Positions 29,626-43,842 of a stretch of 64,000 nucleotides of DNA are shown one piece after another (positions within the stretch are counted from its first letter, which is position 1; the number at the start of each line of letters is the position of its first letter). This DNA comes from Plasmopara viticola (lineage: Eukaryota; Oomycota; Peronosporomycetes; Peronosporales; Peronosporaceae), in the NCBI GenBank assembly GCA_001695595.3, contig MBPM02000037.1, positions 679,656-743,655 on the forward strand, in the 5' to 3' direction. The notes beneath the pieces are model-generated. The model had not been told where the DNA came from. It worked only from the letters and a program-made list of their open reading frames with translations, and did no database searches. The translations under genes were made by a program, and so were the position numbers.

Positions 29626-32341
29626 TTAGCAACGGGTGGACAAGCCTCCCGCTACCGTCATTGCGTGGCCGTCAGCATCCACGCAGACCTTCAGCACCGA
29701 CGAATCGACCGGGTAGTAACCTTCGAGCTTTCGCAGCGCCTCTAGGTCGTCGAGCAAGTGACCTTGCCACTGTACCTCACTCCACTGCTGCAAGCAGTGT
29801 GAGCCAAGGTCTGACCGCAGCAGTCGCAGCAGCGTGTTTGGGTGCAGGAAACGCATGTGGTGCGCCGGGATCCACTCAACCGGCTGGCCCGTAACGTACT
29901 GGACCCAATGGTCGTTCTTAAACAGCGTCGGTGCGATCGACATGAGTGCGAGCTCAAACATGCCGAGCGCCTTGGACGCACGCGACAGCTCTGTGATCGC
30001 GTCTGTGTGGGTCCACCACTTGGCACACTCCTTGAAGATGTCTTGACGCTTCGGCAACATCGACATCCCATGACGCGCTTCCACTTCGTCACAAATGTTG
30101 TGTCTTCGTCAGGATACGTCGCGCACAACACGCGGTTGATCGCGTGAAGCTGGGCGAGCTCCTCGATCGAGTTGCCGTCACCATCCATCGCGAGCGATAG
30201 CGCGCTGTTGAACGCGAGCGGACAAGCAGCGGCCGACTTCACGATGTGGTCGGGGTTTGTCGCGTTCTCGATGAGCTTCACCATACTGGGAACCTTTGCG
30301 TCTGCTTCTGTGAGACGGTCCGGGAGAATGTTGAGTAGTGCTGTATTCTCATCGTTGATCATCGACTCGGTCACCTCAAGTATCGGCGACGCCTTAGCTG
30401 CCTTCTTGATCCTTGTGTGGTGCTTCTCAACGAAGAATGCCGACTCCGCTGCGGTCGTCAGCGCCTCGGGACGCTTCACATTGGTCGGCACGACCTGCTT
30501 GCGCACGCCGTGCTTCTTGTTCGCGGTGGCGTTTTTGACCACGAGATCGACTTCCATAGACTGGAGTGCTTCGAAGTAGTTTGCAGTCGCGACGCCATCG
30601 AGGGGCTGCGGTTGCTGCTTCGTGAGCAAAGCAGTGAAGTCGATGTCACTGCGTCTACGCCTCTTTTTATTCTGGACCGTCGAGAATACGTCCGCGTTGC
30701 TGCCATTCATCAAGAGTAAGATCGGAGCTTTCGTCTTGCCGTTAGGACTGCCGGGGGGAGAAATTTTGCCGTTGGATCCTTCGAACGTTGAGATCGACAG
30801 AGCGTCGTCTTGGGTGCTTGGGATCTTCGCGAGCTGGTTGGTGCCAGGAGGCGAGCCATGCGGAGCTCCGCTTTGGAGCTTCCCATTGCGCTTCTTGGAC
30901 TCCTCAACTGCCTTCTGCAGCGAGGTCATTTGCTTGCCGTTGACGCCGCTTGCGTAGGGATCGTTGGCATAGCTTGTTGATGTTTCTTGGTTTGCTTCGA
31001 CGCCTGTGACGACGACGACGGCGACTCGACCGGAGGGTCTGGACGCGGGAAGACTTCGTCGCTTGTGAGCAGGTCGATGCCGTGGAGCGAGCGATAACCA
31101 TACGGTAGACGCTCGGACTGAAACGGTGCGCTCTTGCCGTGAGCTGGGTGCAGCTTGTTGTCGAACAGGATCTGGTCACATACCGAGCCGTTCACCATCA
31201 GCTGTAGTGGACACGTGTTCGAGAGGAAGTACACTCGCCACGTCGCCGAAGTGATGCCGGTAGCCATATTTACCTCGCGGAACGTGTCATAGATCGGCTT
31301 GCACCCAAGGATGAAGAGCCGATGCAGGATCGCGTCCGTGTTAGTGTCCGAATCGACGTTGGAAATGTCGAGGAAGTACTTGCCTGCGAGGACGTCGAAC
31401 TCCTTGAACGAGAAGACACCGCCCAAGATGTTCACTTTTGTGCGCTCAAGCTTGAGGCAGGCTTCCTTTGTCTTGATCTTTATGCGTAAATTACCGCCAG
31501 GGAGCTTCGACACTTGGCCGATCGCATGCTCGCTGTACAGGTTCTCAAGCGCGTCGTTACCGTGGTGCGAACCAGCCAGCGACGCCATGATCTTCTGTAG
31601 CGGAGTCTTCGCAAAAGTGCGACCCGTGTCAATGACCATGTCGTAACGCGCGCGGGGCAATGCGTACGGCCGCGCTTGGTCCATCTGCGAGGCGATGAAT
31701 GACCAGCCACGCCCAGCAGCGTACTGGCGCTCGATCGACTCGATGTCACACGCGAGCGGTTTTGGCGTCTCGATGCGGCTTCTATTCGCTTCGACTTTGG
31801 CTTCGTCGCGACGGATGGTCTCCTGCTCTCGCAGCAGTGCGGCCATCGTTGGACGCTTGTCGATAGGTGTAGTCAACGCTTTAACAGTTGGAGGTAACTC
31901 CATCGGCTCGTCATTGTGATCTGCGATCACAGTCGTGCTGCAGTCCACGGCGTTGGCGGGGGAAAGAACAACAGCAGACACGGCAGCAGCAGCGACGTTA
32001 GTGACAGAAATCGGAGGCGCATCCATCGGCTCGTCTTCCGAATTTTTAAGCGCGGGTGCAGGCGGCTCGGAGGGCGCGGACGAGGGGGGCGACAAAGGTA
32101 CGAGAGGCGACGGTGGCGCAGCTGGATGGGTGGCTGGCGAGGCGTCATCAGAGGAACTAGAGCCGGTTGGAGAATCCGAGGGAGATGGACTTCTCAAGGT
32201 ACTCAGATTGCTGGGTGCCGACTGGATTCTTGATGCAGAGACAGGCGAAGATCCGGCTGCGTCGCGTGGCGACTGGACAGCAGATGGCGAGGAGGCGTAG
32301 GGAAGGGGGGTTGCGAAACTTCCTGCAGCTTGATTTTCCAT
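29626..32341 (-). pseudogene. LINE C ORF1 with two 1-nt deletions
   Basis: ATG at 32341 gives the same N-terminus as B ORF1. The frame runs to about 30940, where one base is missing relative to B (gccgttgacgcc for gccgttcggcgcc). The next segment reads 30929 to about 30070, where ccc replaces cccc. The last part reads 30084-29626. It shares the KKRRRRSD basic cluster and central conserved block with B. The overlap with ORF2 at the TAA is as in B. Confidence 0.9.
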
Positions 32342-32438
32342 CTGTACTGGCTAGAGAGCAAAAAGATGGCTGGGAAAGAGGGTGAGGGTTGGGTTCTTCT
32401 GAAGAGTCGACTTGTGGGGTTGCCGCAAATTGAGAAGT
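32342..32438 (-). promoter_or_regulatory. LINE C 5' UTR, head to head with tRNA-Met
   Basis: Its 97 nt are almost identical to the B 5' UTR (gccgcaaattg for gccagcaaattg) and it abuts the restored tRNA at 32439. Confidence 0.45.
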
Positions 32439-35400
32439 GCTCCTTTGGCTCAGTTGGTAGAGCGTCAGTCTCATAATCTGAAGGTCGCCAGTTCGATCCT
32501 GGCAGGGAGCACTGCACCAGTGCTTAATGTTGTGCATATTCTGCCTCATCAGAGGACGCTTATGGCTCTTGCACCGACAATTAAGCACCGACGTGGCGAA
32601 GTAGTCGTGGCGAAGTAGTCATGGAATTGACGCTCCTTTGGCTCAGTTGGTAGAGCGTCAGTCTCATAATCTGAAGGTCGCCAGTTCGATCCTGGCAGGG
32701 AGCACTACACCAGTGCTTAATGTTGTGCATCTTCTGCCTCATTAGAGGACGCTTATGGCTCTTGATTAAGCACCGACTATTACTCTCTTTAAACTTTTCT
32801 TTCAATGTCGTGGCGAAGTAGTCATGGAATTGACGCTCCTTTGGCTCAGTTGGTAGAGCGTCAGTCTCATAATCTGAAGGTCGCCAGTTCGATCCTGGCA
32901 GGGAGCACTAGACCAGTGCTTAATGTTGTGCATCTTCTGCCTCATTAGAGGACGCTTATGGCTCTTGATTAAGCACCGACTATTACTCTCTTTAAACTTT
33001 TCTTTCAATGTCGTGGCGAAGTAGTCATGGAATTGACGCTCCTTTGGCTCAGTTGGTAGAGCGTCAGTCTCATAATCTGAAGGTCGCCAGTTCGATCCTG
33101 GCAGGGAGCACTAGACGAGTGCTTAATGTTGTGCATATTCTGCATCATAGAGGACGCTTATGGCTCTTGATTAAGCACCGACTATTACTCTCTTTAAACT
33201 TTTCTTCCAATGTCGTGGCGAAGTAGTCATGGAATTGACGCTCCTTTGGCTCAGTTGGTAGAGCGTCAGTCTCATAATCTGAAGGTCGCCAGTTCGATCC
33301 TGGCAGGGAGCACTAGACCAGTGCTTAATGTTGTGCATCTTCTGCCTCATCAGAGGACGCTTATGGCTCTTGATTAAGCACCGACTATTACTCTCTTTAA
33401 ACTTTTCTTTCAATGTCGTGGCGAAGTAGTCATGGAATTGACGCTCCTTTGGCTCAGTTGGTAGAGCGTCAGTCTCATAATCTGAAGGTCGCCAGTTCGA
33501 TCCTGGCAGGGAGCACTACACCAGTGCTTAATGTTGTGCATATTCTGCCTCATCAGAGGACGCTTATGGCTCTTGATTAAGCACCGACTATTACTCTCTT
33601 TAAACTTTTCTTTCAATGTCGTGGCGAAGTAGTCATGGAATTGACGCTCCTTTGGCTCAGTTGGTAGAGCGTCAGTCTCATAATCTGAAGGTCGCCAGTT
33701 CGATCCTGGCAGGGAGCACTACACCAGTGCTTAATGTTGTGCATCTTCTGCCTCATTAGAGGACGCTTATGGCTCTTGATTAAGCACCGACTATTACTCT
33801 CTTTAAACTTTTCTTTCAATGTCGTGGCGAAGTAGTCATGGAATTGACGCTCCTTTGGCTCAGTTGGTAGAGCGTCAGTCTCATAATCTGAAGGTCGCCA
33901 GTTCGATCCTGGCAGGGAGCACTACACCAGTGCTTAATGTTGTGCATATTCTGCCTCATCAGAGGACGCTTATGGCTCTTGATTAAGCACCGACTATTAC
34001 TCTCTTTAAACTTTTCTTTCAATGTCGTGGCGAAGTAGTCATGGAATTGACGCTCCTTTGGCTCAGTTGGTAGAGCGTCAGTCTCATAATCTGAAGGTCG
34101 CCAGTTCGATCCTGGCAGGGAGCACTAGACCAGTGCTTAATGTTGTGCATATTCTGCCTCATTAGAGGACGCTTATGGCTCTTGATTAAGCACCGACTAT
34201 TACTCTCTTTAAACTTTTCTTTCAATGTCGTGGCGAAGTAGTCATGGAATTGACGCTCCTTTGGCTCAGTTGGTAGAGCGTCAGTCTCATAATCTGAAGG
34301 TCGCCAGTTCGATCCTGGCAGGGAGCACTACACCAGTGCTTAATGTTGTGCATATTCTGCCACATTAGAGGGCGCTTATGGCTCTTGATTAAGCACCGAC
34401 TATTACTCTCTTTAAACTTTTCTTTCAATGTCGTGGCGAAGTAGTCATGGAATTGACGCTCCTTTGGCTCAGTTGGTAGAGCGTCAGTCTCATAATCTGA
34501 AGGTCGCCAGTTCGATCCTGGCAGGGAGCACTAGACCAGTGCTTAATGTTGTGCATCTTCTGCCTCATTAGAGGACGCTTATGGCTCTTGATTAAGCACC
34601 GACTATTACTCTCTTTAAACTTTTCTTTCAATGTCGTGGCGAAGTAGTCATGGAATTGACGCTCCTTTGGCTCAGTTGGTAGAGCGTCAGTCTCATAATC
34701 TGAAGGTCGCCAGTTCGATCCTGGCAGGGAGCACTACACCAGTGCTTAATGTTGTGCATCTTCTGCCTCATTAGAGGACGCTTATGGCTCTTGATTAAGC
34801 ACCGACTATTACTCTCTTTAAACTTTTCTTTCAATGTCGTGGCGAAGTAGTCATGGAATTGACGCTCCTTTGGCTCAGTTGGTAGAGCGTCAGTCTCATA
34901 ATCTGAAGGTCGCCAGTTCGATCCTGGCAGGGAGCACTAGACCAGTGCTTAATGTTGTGCATCTTCTGCCTCATTAGAGGACGCTTATGGCTCTTGATTA
35001 AGCACCGACTATTACTCTCTTTAAACTTTTCTTTCAATGTCGTGGCGAAGTAGTCATGGAATTGACGCTCCTTTGGCTCAGTTGGTAGAGCGTCAGTCTC
35101 ATAATCTGAAGGTCGCCAGTTCGATCCTGGCAGGGAGCACTACACCAGTGCTTAATGTTGTGCATATTCTGCCTCATTAGAGGACGCTTATGGCTCTTGA
35201 TTAAGCACCGACTATTACTCTCTTTAAACTTTTCTTTCAATGTCGTGGCGAAGTAGTCATGGAATTGACGCTCCTTTGGCTCAGTTGGTAGAGCGTCAGT
35301 CTCATAATCTGAAGGTCGCCAGTTCGATCCTGGCAGGGAGCACTAGACCAGTGCTTAATGTTGTGCATCTTCTGCCTCATCAGAGGACGCTTATGGCTCT

Positions 35401-38400
35401 TGATTAAGCACCGACTATTACTCTCTTTAAACTTTTCTTTCAATGTCGTGGCGAAGTAGTCATGGAATTGACGCTCCTTTGGCTCAGTTGGTAGAGCGTC
35501 AGTCTCATAATCTGAAGGTCGCCAGTTCGATCCTGGCAGGGAGCACTACACCAGTGCTTAATGTTGTGCATATTCTGCCTCATCAGAGGACGCTTATGGC
35601 TCTTGATTAAGCACCGACTATTACTCTCTTTAAACTTTTCTTTCAATGTCGTGGCGAAGTAGTCATGGAATTGACGCTCCTTTGGCTCAGTTGGTAGAGC
35701 GTCAGTCTCATAATCTGAAGGTCGCCAGTTCGATCCTGGCAGGGAGCACTACACCAGTGCTTAATGTTGTGCATCTTCTGCCTCATTAGAGGACGCTTAT
35801 GGCTCTTGATTAAGCACCGACTATTACTCTCTTTAAACTTTTCTTTCAATGTCGTGGCGAAGTAGTCATGGAATTGACGCTCCTTTGGCTCAGTTGGTAG
35901 AGCGTCAGTCTCATAATCTGAAGGTCGCCAGTTCGATCCTGGCAGGGAGCACTACACCAGTGCTTAATGTTGTGCATCTTCTGCCTCATTAGAGGACGCT
36001 TATGGCTCTTGATTAAGCACCGACTATTACTCTCTTTAAACTTTTCTTTCAATGTCGTGGCGAAGTAGTCATGGAATTGACGCTCCTTTGGCTCAGTTGG
36101 TAGAGCGTCAGTCTCATAATCTGAAGGTCGCCAGTTCGATCCTGGCAGGGAGCACTACACAGTGCTTAATGTTGTGCATATTCTGCCTCATCAGAGGACG
36201 CTTATGGCTCTTGATTAAGCACCGACTATTACTCTCTTTAAACTTTTCTTTCAATGTCGTGGCGAAGTAGTCATGGAATTGACGCTCCTTTGGCTCAGTT
36301 GGTAGAGCGTCAGTCTCATAATCTGAAGGTCGCCAGTTCGATCCTGGCAGGGAGCACTACACCAGTGCTTAATGTTGTGCATCTTCTGCCTCATTAGAGG
36401 ACGCTTATGGCTCTTGATTAAGCACCGACTATTACTCTCTTTAAACTTTTCTTTCAATGTCGTGGCGAAGTAGTCATGGAATTGACGCTCCTTTGGCTCA
36501 GTTGGTAGAGCGTCAGTCTCATAATCTGAAGGTCGCCAGTTCGATCCTGGCAGGGAGCACTAGACCAGTGCTTAATGTTGTGCATCTTCTGCCTCATTAG
36601 AGGACGCTTATGGCTCTTGATTAAGCACCGACTATTACTCTCTTTAAACTTTTCTTTCAATGTCGTGGCGAAGTAGTCATGGAATTGACGCTCCTTTGGC
36701 TCAGTTGGTAGAGCGTCAGTCTCATAATCTGAAGGTCGCCAGTTCGATCCTGGCAGGGAGCACTACACCAGTGCTTAATGTTGTGCATCTTCTGCCTCAT
36801 TAGAGGACGCTTATGGCTCTTGATTAAGCACCGACTATTACTCTCTTTAAACTTTTCTTTCAATGTCGTGGCGAAGTAGTCATGGAATTGACGCTCCTTT
36901 GGCTCAGTTGGTAGAGCGTCAGTCTCATAATCTGAAGGTCGCCAGTTCGATCCTGGCAGGGAGCACTACACCAGTGCTTAATGTTGTGCATCTTCTGCCT
37001 CATTAGAGGACGCTTATGGCTCTTGATTAAGCACCGACTATTACTCTCTTTAAACTTTTCTTTCAATGTCGTGGCGAAGTAGTCATGGAATTGACGCTCC
37101 TTTGGCTCAGTTGGTAGAGCGTCAGTCTCATAATCTGAAGGTCGCCAGTTCGATCCTGGCAGGGAGCACTAGACCAGTGCTTAATGTTGTGCATATTCTG
37201 CCTCATTAGAGGACGCTTATGGCTCTTGATTAAGCACCGACTATTACTCTCTTTAAACTTTTCTTTCAATGTCGTGGCGAAGTAGTCATGGAATTGACGC
37301 TCCTTTGGCTCAGTTGGTAGAGCGTCAGTCTCATAATCTGAAGGTCGCCAGTTCGATCCTGGCAGGGAGCACTAGACCAGTGCTTAATGTTATGCATATT
37401 CTGCCTCATCAGAGGACGCTTATGGCTCTTGATTAAGCACCGACTATTACTCTCTTTAAACTTTTCTTTCAATGTCGTGGCGAAGTAGTCATGGAATTGA
37501 CGCTCCTTTGGCTCAGTTGGTAGAGCGTCAGTCTCATAATCTGAAGGTCGCCAGTTCGATCCTGGCAGGGAGCACTACACCAGTGCTTAATGTTGTGCAT
37601 CTTCTGCCTCATTAGAGGACGCTTATGGCTCTTGATTAAGCACCGACTATTACTCTCTTTAAACTTTTCTTTCAATGTCGTGGCGAAGTAGTCATGGAAT
37701 TGACGCTCCTTTGGCTCAGTTGGTAGAGCGTCAGTCTCATAATCTGAAGGTCGCCAGTTCGATCCTGGCAGGGAGCACTAGACCAGTGCTTAATGTTGTG
37801 CATCTTCTGCCTCATTAGAGGACGCTTATGGCTCTTGATTAAGCACCGACTATTACTCTCTTTAAACTTTTCTTTCAATGTCGTGGCGAAGTAGTCATGG
37901 AATTGACGCTCCTTTGGCTCAGTTGGTAGAGCGTCAGTCTCATAATCTGAAGGTCGCCAGTTCGATCCTGGCAGGGAGCACTACACCAGTGCTTAATGTT
38001 GTGCATCTTCTGCCTCATTAGAGGACGCTTATGGCTCTTGATTAAGCACCGACTATTACTCTCTTTAAACTTTTCTTTCAATGTCGTGGCGAAGTAGTCA
38101 TGGAATTGACGCTCCTTTGGCTCAGTTGGTAGAGCGTCAGTCTCATAATCTGAAGGTCGCCAGTTCGATCCTGGCAGGGAGCACTAGACCAGTGCTTAAT
38201 GTTGTGCATCTTCTGCCTCATTAGAGGACGCTTATGGCTCTTGATTAAGCACCGACTATTACTCTCTTTAAACTTTTCTTTCAATGTCGTGGCGAAGTAG
38301 TCATGGAATTGACGCTCCTTTGGCTCAGTTGGTAGAGCGTCAGTCTCATAATCTGAAGGTCGCCAGTTCGATCCTGGCAGGGAGCACTAGACCAGTGCTT

Positions 38401-41400
38401 AATGTTGTGCATCTTCTGCCTCATTAGAGGACGCTTATGGCTCTTGATTAAGCACCGACTATTACTCTCTTTAAACTTTTCTTTCAATGTCGTGGCGAAG
38501 TAGTCATGGAATTGACGCTCCTTTGGCTCAGTTGGTAGAGCGTCAGTCTCATAATCTGAAGGTCGCCAGTTCGATCCTGGCAGGGAGCACTACACCAGTG
38601 CTTAATGTTGTGCATCTTCTGCCTCATTAGAGGACGCTTATGGCTCTTGATTAAGCACCGACTATTACTCTCTTTAAACTTTTCTTTCAATGTCGTGGCG
38701 AAGTAGTCATGGAATTGACGCTCCTTTGGCTCAGTTGGTAGAGCGTCAGTCTCATAATCTGAAGGTCGCCAGTTCGATCCTGGCAGGGAGCACTACACCA
38801 GTGCTTAATGTTGTGCATCTTCTGCCTCATTAGAGGACGCTTATGGCTCTTGATTAAGCACCGACTATTACTCTCTTTAAACTTTTCTTTCAATGTCGTG
38901 GCGAAGTAGTCATGGAATTGACGCTCCTTTGGCTCAGTTGGTAGAGCGTCAGTCTCATAATCTGAAGGTCGCCAGTTCGATCCTGGCAGGGAGCACTAGA
39001 CCAGTGCTTAATGTTGTGCATCTTCTGCCTCATTAGAGGACGCTTATGGCTCTTGATTAAGCACCGACTATTACTCTCTTTAAACTTTTCTTTCAATGTC
39101 GTGGCGAAGTAGTCATGGAATTGACGCTCCTTTGGCTCAGTTGGTAGAGCGTCAGTCTCATAATCTGAAGGTCGCCAGTTCGATCCTGGCAGGGAGCACT
39201 ACACCAGTGCTTAATGTTGTGCATCTTCTGCCTCATTAGAGGACGCTTATGGCTCTTGATTAAGCACCGACTATTACTCTCTTTAAACTTTTCTTTCAAT
39301 GTCGTGGCGAAGTAGTCATGGAATTGACGCTCCTTTGGCTCAGTTGGTAGAGCGTCAGTCTCATAATCTGAAGGTCGCCAGTTCGATCCTGGCAGGGAGC
39401 ACTAGACCAGTGCTTAATGTTGTGCATCTTCTGCCTCATTAGAGGACGCTTATGGCTCTTGATTAAGCACCGACTATTACTCTCTTTAAACTTTTCTTTC
39501 AATGTCGTGGCGAAGTAGTCATGGAATTGACGCTCCTTTGGCTCAGTTGGTAGAGCGTCAGTCTCATAATCTGAAGGTCGCCAGTTCGATCCTGGCAGGG
39601 AGCACTAGACCAGTGCTTAATGTTGTGCATATTCTGCCTCACAGAGGACGCTTATGGCTCTTGATTAAGCACCGACTATTACTCTCTTTAAACTTTTCTT
39701 TCAATGTCGTGGCGAAGTAGTCATGGAATTGACGCTCCTTTGGCTCAGTTGGTAGAGCGTCAGTCTCATAATCTGAAGGTCGCCAGTTCGATCCTGGCAG
39801 GGAGCACTAGACCAGTGCTTAATGTTGTGCATCTTCTGCCTCATTAGAGGACGCTTATGGCTCTTGATTAAGCACCGACTATTACTCTCTTTAAACTTTT
39901 CTTTCAATGTCGTGGCGAAGTAGTCATGGAATTGACGCTCCTTTGGCTCAGTTGGTAGAGCGTCAGTCTCATAATCTGAAGGTCGCCAGTTCGATCCTGG
40001 CAGGGAGCACTACACCAGTGCTTAATGTTGTGCATCTTCTGCCTCATTAGAGGACGCTTATGGCTCTTGATTAAGCACCGACTATTACTCTCTTTAAACT
40101 TTTCTTTCAATGTCGTGGCGAAGTAGTCATGGAATTGACGCTCCTTTGGCTCAGTTGGTAGAGCGTCAGTCTCATAATCTGAAGGTCGCCAGTTCGATCC
40201 TGGCAGGGAGCACTAGACCAGTGCTTAATGTTGTGCATCTTCTGCCTCATTAGAGGACGCTTATGGCTCTTGATTAAGCACCGACTATTACTCTCTTTAA
40301 ACTTTTCTTTCAATGTCGTGGCGAAGTAGTCATGGAATTGACGCTCCTTTGGCTCAGTTGGTAGAGCGTCAGTCTCATAATCTGAAGGTCGCCAGTTCGA
40401 TCCTGGCAGGGAGCACTAGACCAGTGCTTAATGTTGTGCATATTCTGCCTCATTAGAGGACGCTTATGGCTCTTGATTAAGCACCGACTATTACTCTCTT
40501 TAAACTTTTCTTTCAATGTCGTGGCGAAGTAGTCATGGAATTGACGCTCCTTTGGCTCAGTTGGTAGAGCGTCAGTCTCATAATCTGAAGGTCGCCAGTT
40601 CGATCCTGGCAGGGAGCACTAGACCAGTGCTTAATGTTGTGCATCTTCTGCCTCATTAGAGGACGCTTATGGCTCTTGATTAAGCACCGACTATTACTCT
40701 CTTTAAACTTTTCTTTCAATGTCGTGGCGAAGTAGTCATGGAATTGACGCTCCTTTGGCTCAGTTGGTAGAGCGTCAGTCTCATAATCTGAAGGTCGCCA
40801 GTTCGATCCTGGCAGGGAGCACTACACCAGTGCTTAATGTTGTGCATCTTCTGCCTCATTAGAGGACGCTTATGGCTCTTGATTAAGCACCGACTATTAC
40901 TCTCTTTAAACTTTTCTTTCAATGTCGTGGCGAAGTAGTCATGGAATTGACGCTCCTTTGGCTCAGTTGGTAGAGCGTCAGTCTCATAATCTGAAGGTCG
41001 CCAGTTCGATCCTGGCAGGGAGCACTAGACCAGTGCTTAATGTTGTGCATCTTCTGCCTCATTAGAGGACGCTTATGGCTCTTGATTAAGCACCGACTAT
41101 TACTCTCTTTAAACTTTTCTTTCAATGTCGTGGCGAAGTAGTCATGGAATTGACGCTCCTTTGGCTCAGTTGGTAGAGCGTCAGTCTCATAATCTGAAGG
41201 TCGCCAGTTCGATCCTGGCAGGGAGCACTAGACCAGTGCTTAATGTTATGCATATTCTGCCTCATCAGAGGACGCTTATGGCTCTTGATTAAGCACCGAC
41301 TATTACTCTCTTTAAACTTTTCTTTCAATGTCGTGGCGAAGTAGTCATGGAATTGACGCTCCTTTGGCTCAGTTGGTAGAGCGTCAGTCTCATAATCTGA

Positions 41401-43255
41401 AGGTCGCCAGTTCGATCCTGGCAGGGAGCACTAGACCAGTGCTTAATGTTGTGCATCTTCTGCCTCATTAGAGGACGCTTATGGCTCTTGATTAAGCACC
41501 GACTATTACTCTCTTTAAACTTTTCTTTCAATGTCGTGGCGAAGTAGTCATGGAATTGACGCTCCTTTGGCTCAGTTGGTAGAGCGTCAGTCTCATAATC
41601 TGAAGGTCGCCAGTTCGATCCTGGCAGGGAGCACTAGACCAGTGCTTAATGTTATGCATATTCTGCCTCATCAGAGGACGCTTATGGCTCTTGATTAAGC
41701 ACCGACTATTACTCTCTTTAAACTTTTCTTTCAATGTCGTGGCGAAGTAGTCATGGAATTGACGCTCCTTTGGCTCAGTTGGTAGAGCGTCAGTCTCATA
41801 ATCTGAAGGTCGCCAGTTCGATCCTGGCAGGGAGCACTAGACCAGTGCTTAATGTTATGCATATTCTGCTTCACCAGAGGACGCTTATGGCTCTTGATTA
41901 AGCACCGACTATTACTCTCTTTAAACTTTTCTTTCAATGTCGTGGCGAAGTAGTCATGGAATTGACGCTCCTTTGGCTCAGTTGGTAGAGCGTCAGTCTC
42001 ATAATCTGAAGGTCGCCAGTTCGATCCTGGCAGGGAGCACTACACCAGTGCTTAATGTTGTGCATCTTCTGCCTCATTAGAGGACGCTTATGGCTCTTGA
42101 TTAAGCACCGACTATTACTCTCTTTAAACTTTTCTTTCAATGTCGTGGCGAAGTAGTCATGGAATTGACGCTCCTTTGGCTCAGTTGGTAGAGCGTCAGT
42201 CTCATAATCTGAAGGTCGCCAGTTCGATCCTGGCAGGGAGCACTAGACCAGTGCTTAATGTTGTGCATATTCTGCCTCATTAGAGGACGCTTATGGCTCT
42301 TGATTAAGCACCGACTATTACTCTCTTTAAACTTTTCTTTCAATGTCGTGGCGAAGTAGTCATGGAATTGACGCTCCTTTGGCTCAGTTGGTAGAGCGTC
42401 AGTCTCATAATCTGAAGGTCGCCAGTTCGATCCTGGCAGGGAGCACTACACCAGTGCTTAATGTTGTGCATCTTCTGCCTCATTAGAGGACGCTTATGGC
42501 TCTTGATTAAGCACCGACTATTACTCTCTTTAAACTTTTCTTTCAATGTCGTGGCGAAGTAGTCATGGAATTGACGCTCCTTTGGCTCAGTTGGTAGAGC
42601 GTCAGTCTCATAATCTGAAGGTCGCCAGTTCGATCCTGGCAGGGAGCACTAGACCAGTGCTTAATGTTGTGCATATTCTGCATCATAGAGGACGCTTATG
42701 GCTCTTGATTAAGCACCGACTATTACTCTCTTTAAACTTTTCTTCCAATGTCGTGGCGAAGTAGTCATGGAATTGACGCTCTTTTGGCTCAGTTGGTAGA
42801 GCGTCAGTCTCATAATCTGAAGGTCGCCAGTTCGATCCTGACAGGGAGCACTAACCCAGTGCTTAATGTTATGCATATTCTGCCTCATCAGAGGACGCTT
42901 ATGGCTCTTGATTAAGCACCGACTATTACTCTCTTTAAACTTTTCTTTCAATGTCGTGGCGAAGTAGTCATGGAATTGACGCTCCTTTGGCTCAGTTGGT
43001 AGAGCGTCAGTCTCATAATCTGAAGGTCGCCAGTTCGATCCTGGCAGGGAGCACTAACCAGTGCTTAATGTTGTGCATCTTCTGCCTCATTAGAGGACGC
43101 TTATGGCTCTTGATTAAGCACCGACTATTACTCTCTTTAAACTTTTCTTTCAATGTCGTGGCGAAGTAGTCATGGAATTGACGCTCCTTTGGCTCAGTTG
43201 GTAGAGCGTCAGTCTCATAATCTGAAGGTCGCCAGTTCGATCCTGGCAGGGAGCA
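32439..43255 (+). tRNA. Block 5: 54 tRNA-Met(CAU) genes
   Basis: Starts: 32439, 32632, 32835, 33038, 33240, then every 203 from 33443 to 36082 (14 copies), 36284, then every 203 from 36487 to 39532 (16 copies), 39734, then every 203 from 39937 to 42576 (14 copies), 42778, 42981 and 43183. Nearly all are identical to the consensus. Copy 42778 has gctcttttgg (C5 to T) and CTGAC in the T stem, so it is weaker. Short units follow 33038 and 42576 (gcatcatagagg with tcttccaatg), 35879 markers end at 36082 (ctacacagtgc), and 39532 (ctcacagagg). Confidence 0.95.
32512..32631 (+). repeat. Rearranged spacer after LINE C
   Basis: The spacer after tRNA 32439 is shortened and reshuffled: cttgcaccgacaattaagcaccgac, then gtggcgaagtagtc twice. 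The T-run and one spacer stem arm are lost or moved. It looks like a short deletion plus tandem duplication, or an assembly join. Confidence 0.7.
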
Positions 43256-43569
43256 CTACACCAGTGCTTAATGTTGTGCATCTTCTGCCTCATTAGAGGT
43301 CGCTTATGGCTCTTGATTAAGCACCGACTATTACTCTCTTTAAACTTTTCTTTCAATGTCGTGGCGAAGTAGTCATGGAATTTCTACAATTTGCCCCTTT
43401 TTGAATCGAAGAATGGCGTGTCGGACCGAAAATTTCTCCGGAAATACTGATAGTTAGCAGCTGTATCTCCGGCCACATGTTCAGCATATACATCGCCAGG
43501 TTCATGTCAACTGGCTGCACGTGCCTCGGGCAAACGCAGCACTGGTCAGACCGTCACAGGCTCACCTCA

Positions 43570-43690
43570 GGGCTCATGCCCCCCGTCTCCCTTTCGGGCA
43601 GCCGGAGACAACACAGTCCGCAGAGGGGAGCTCGTTTCAAAACCGGCGAGTCAAGCTTTAGAGCCGGAGACAACACAGTCCGCAGAGAAG
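43570..43690 (-). repeat. 60-bp shared LINE motif in D (one full, one partial)
   Basis: The full copy is at 43570-43628. The second copy keeps only gccggagacaacacagtccgcag near 43660-43690. Confidence 0.65.
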
Positions 43691-43842
43691 AGCCCAACTT
43701 AAGCCGGCGAGTACTGGAGTTGCTGGGACGCTTGAGCCTCGGCGGGTAAATTCGGAAATGAACAATAAAACCGATGGTGGATAAGAAATCCCTTGAAATA
43801 GCATAATATGCTTTTTGTCAGGATTGTTGTCGGACCACTCGA

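Larger units (their letters stand above)
23609..32438 (-). mobile_element. LINE copy C: close relative of B, ORF1 and ORF2 broken, ORF3 intact
   Basis: This 8.83-kb element has the same layout as B and very high identity throughout, including the 500-nt 3' UTR and 5' end. Its right flank matches the LINE B right flank (gcaccagtgc, then acaatta), but its left flank differs. It could be a duplicate of B resolved by unequal exchange, or a separate insertion into a similar unit. Disruptions are all small deletions: two in ORF1 and four in ORF2. Confidence 0.94.
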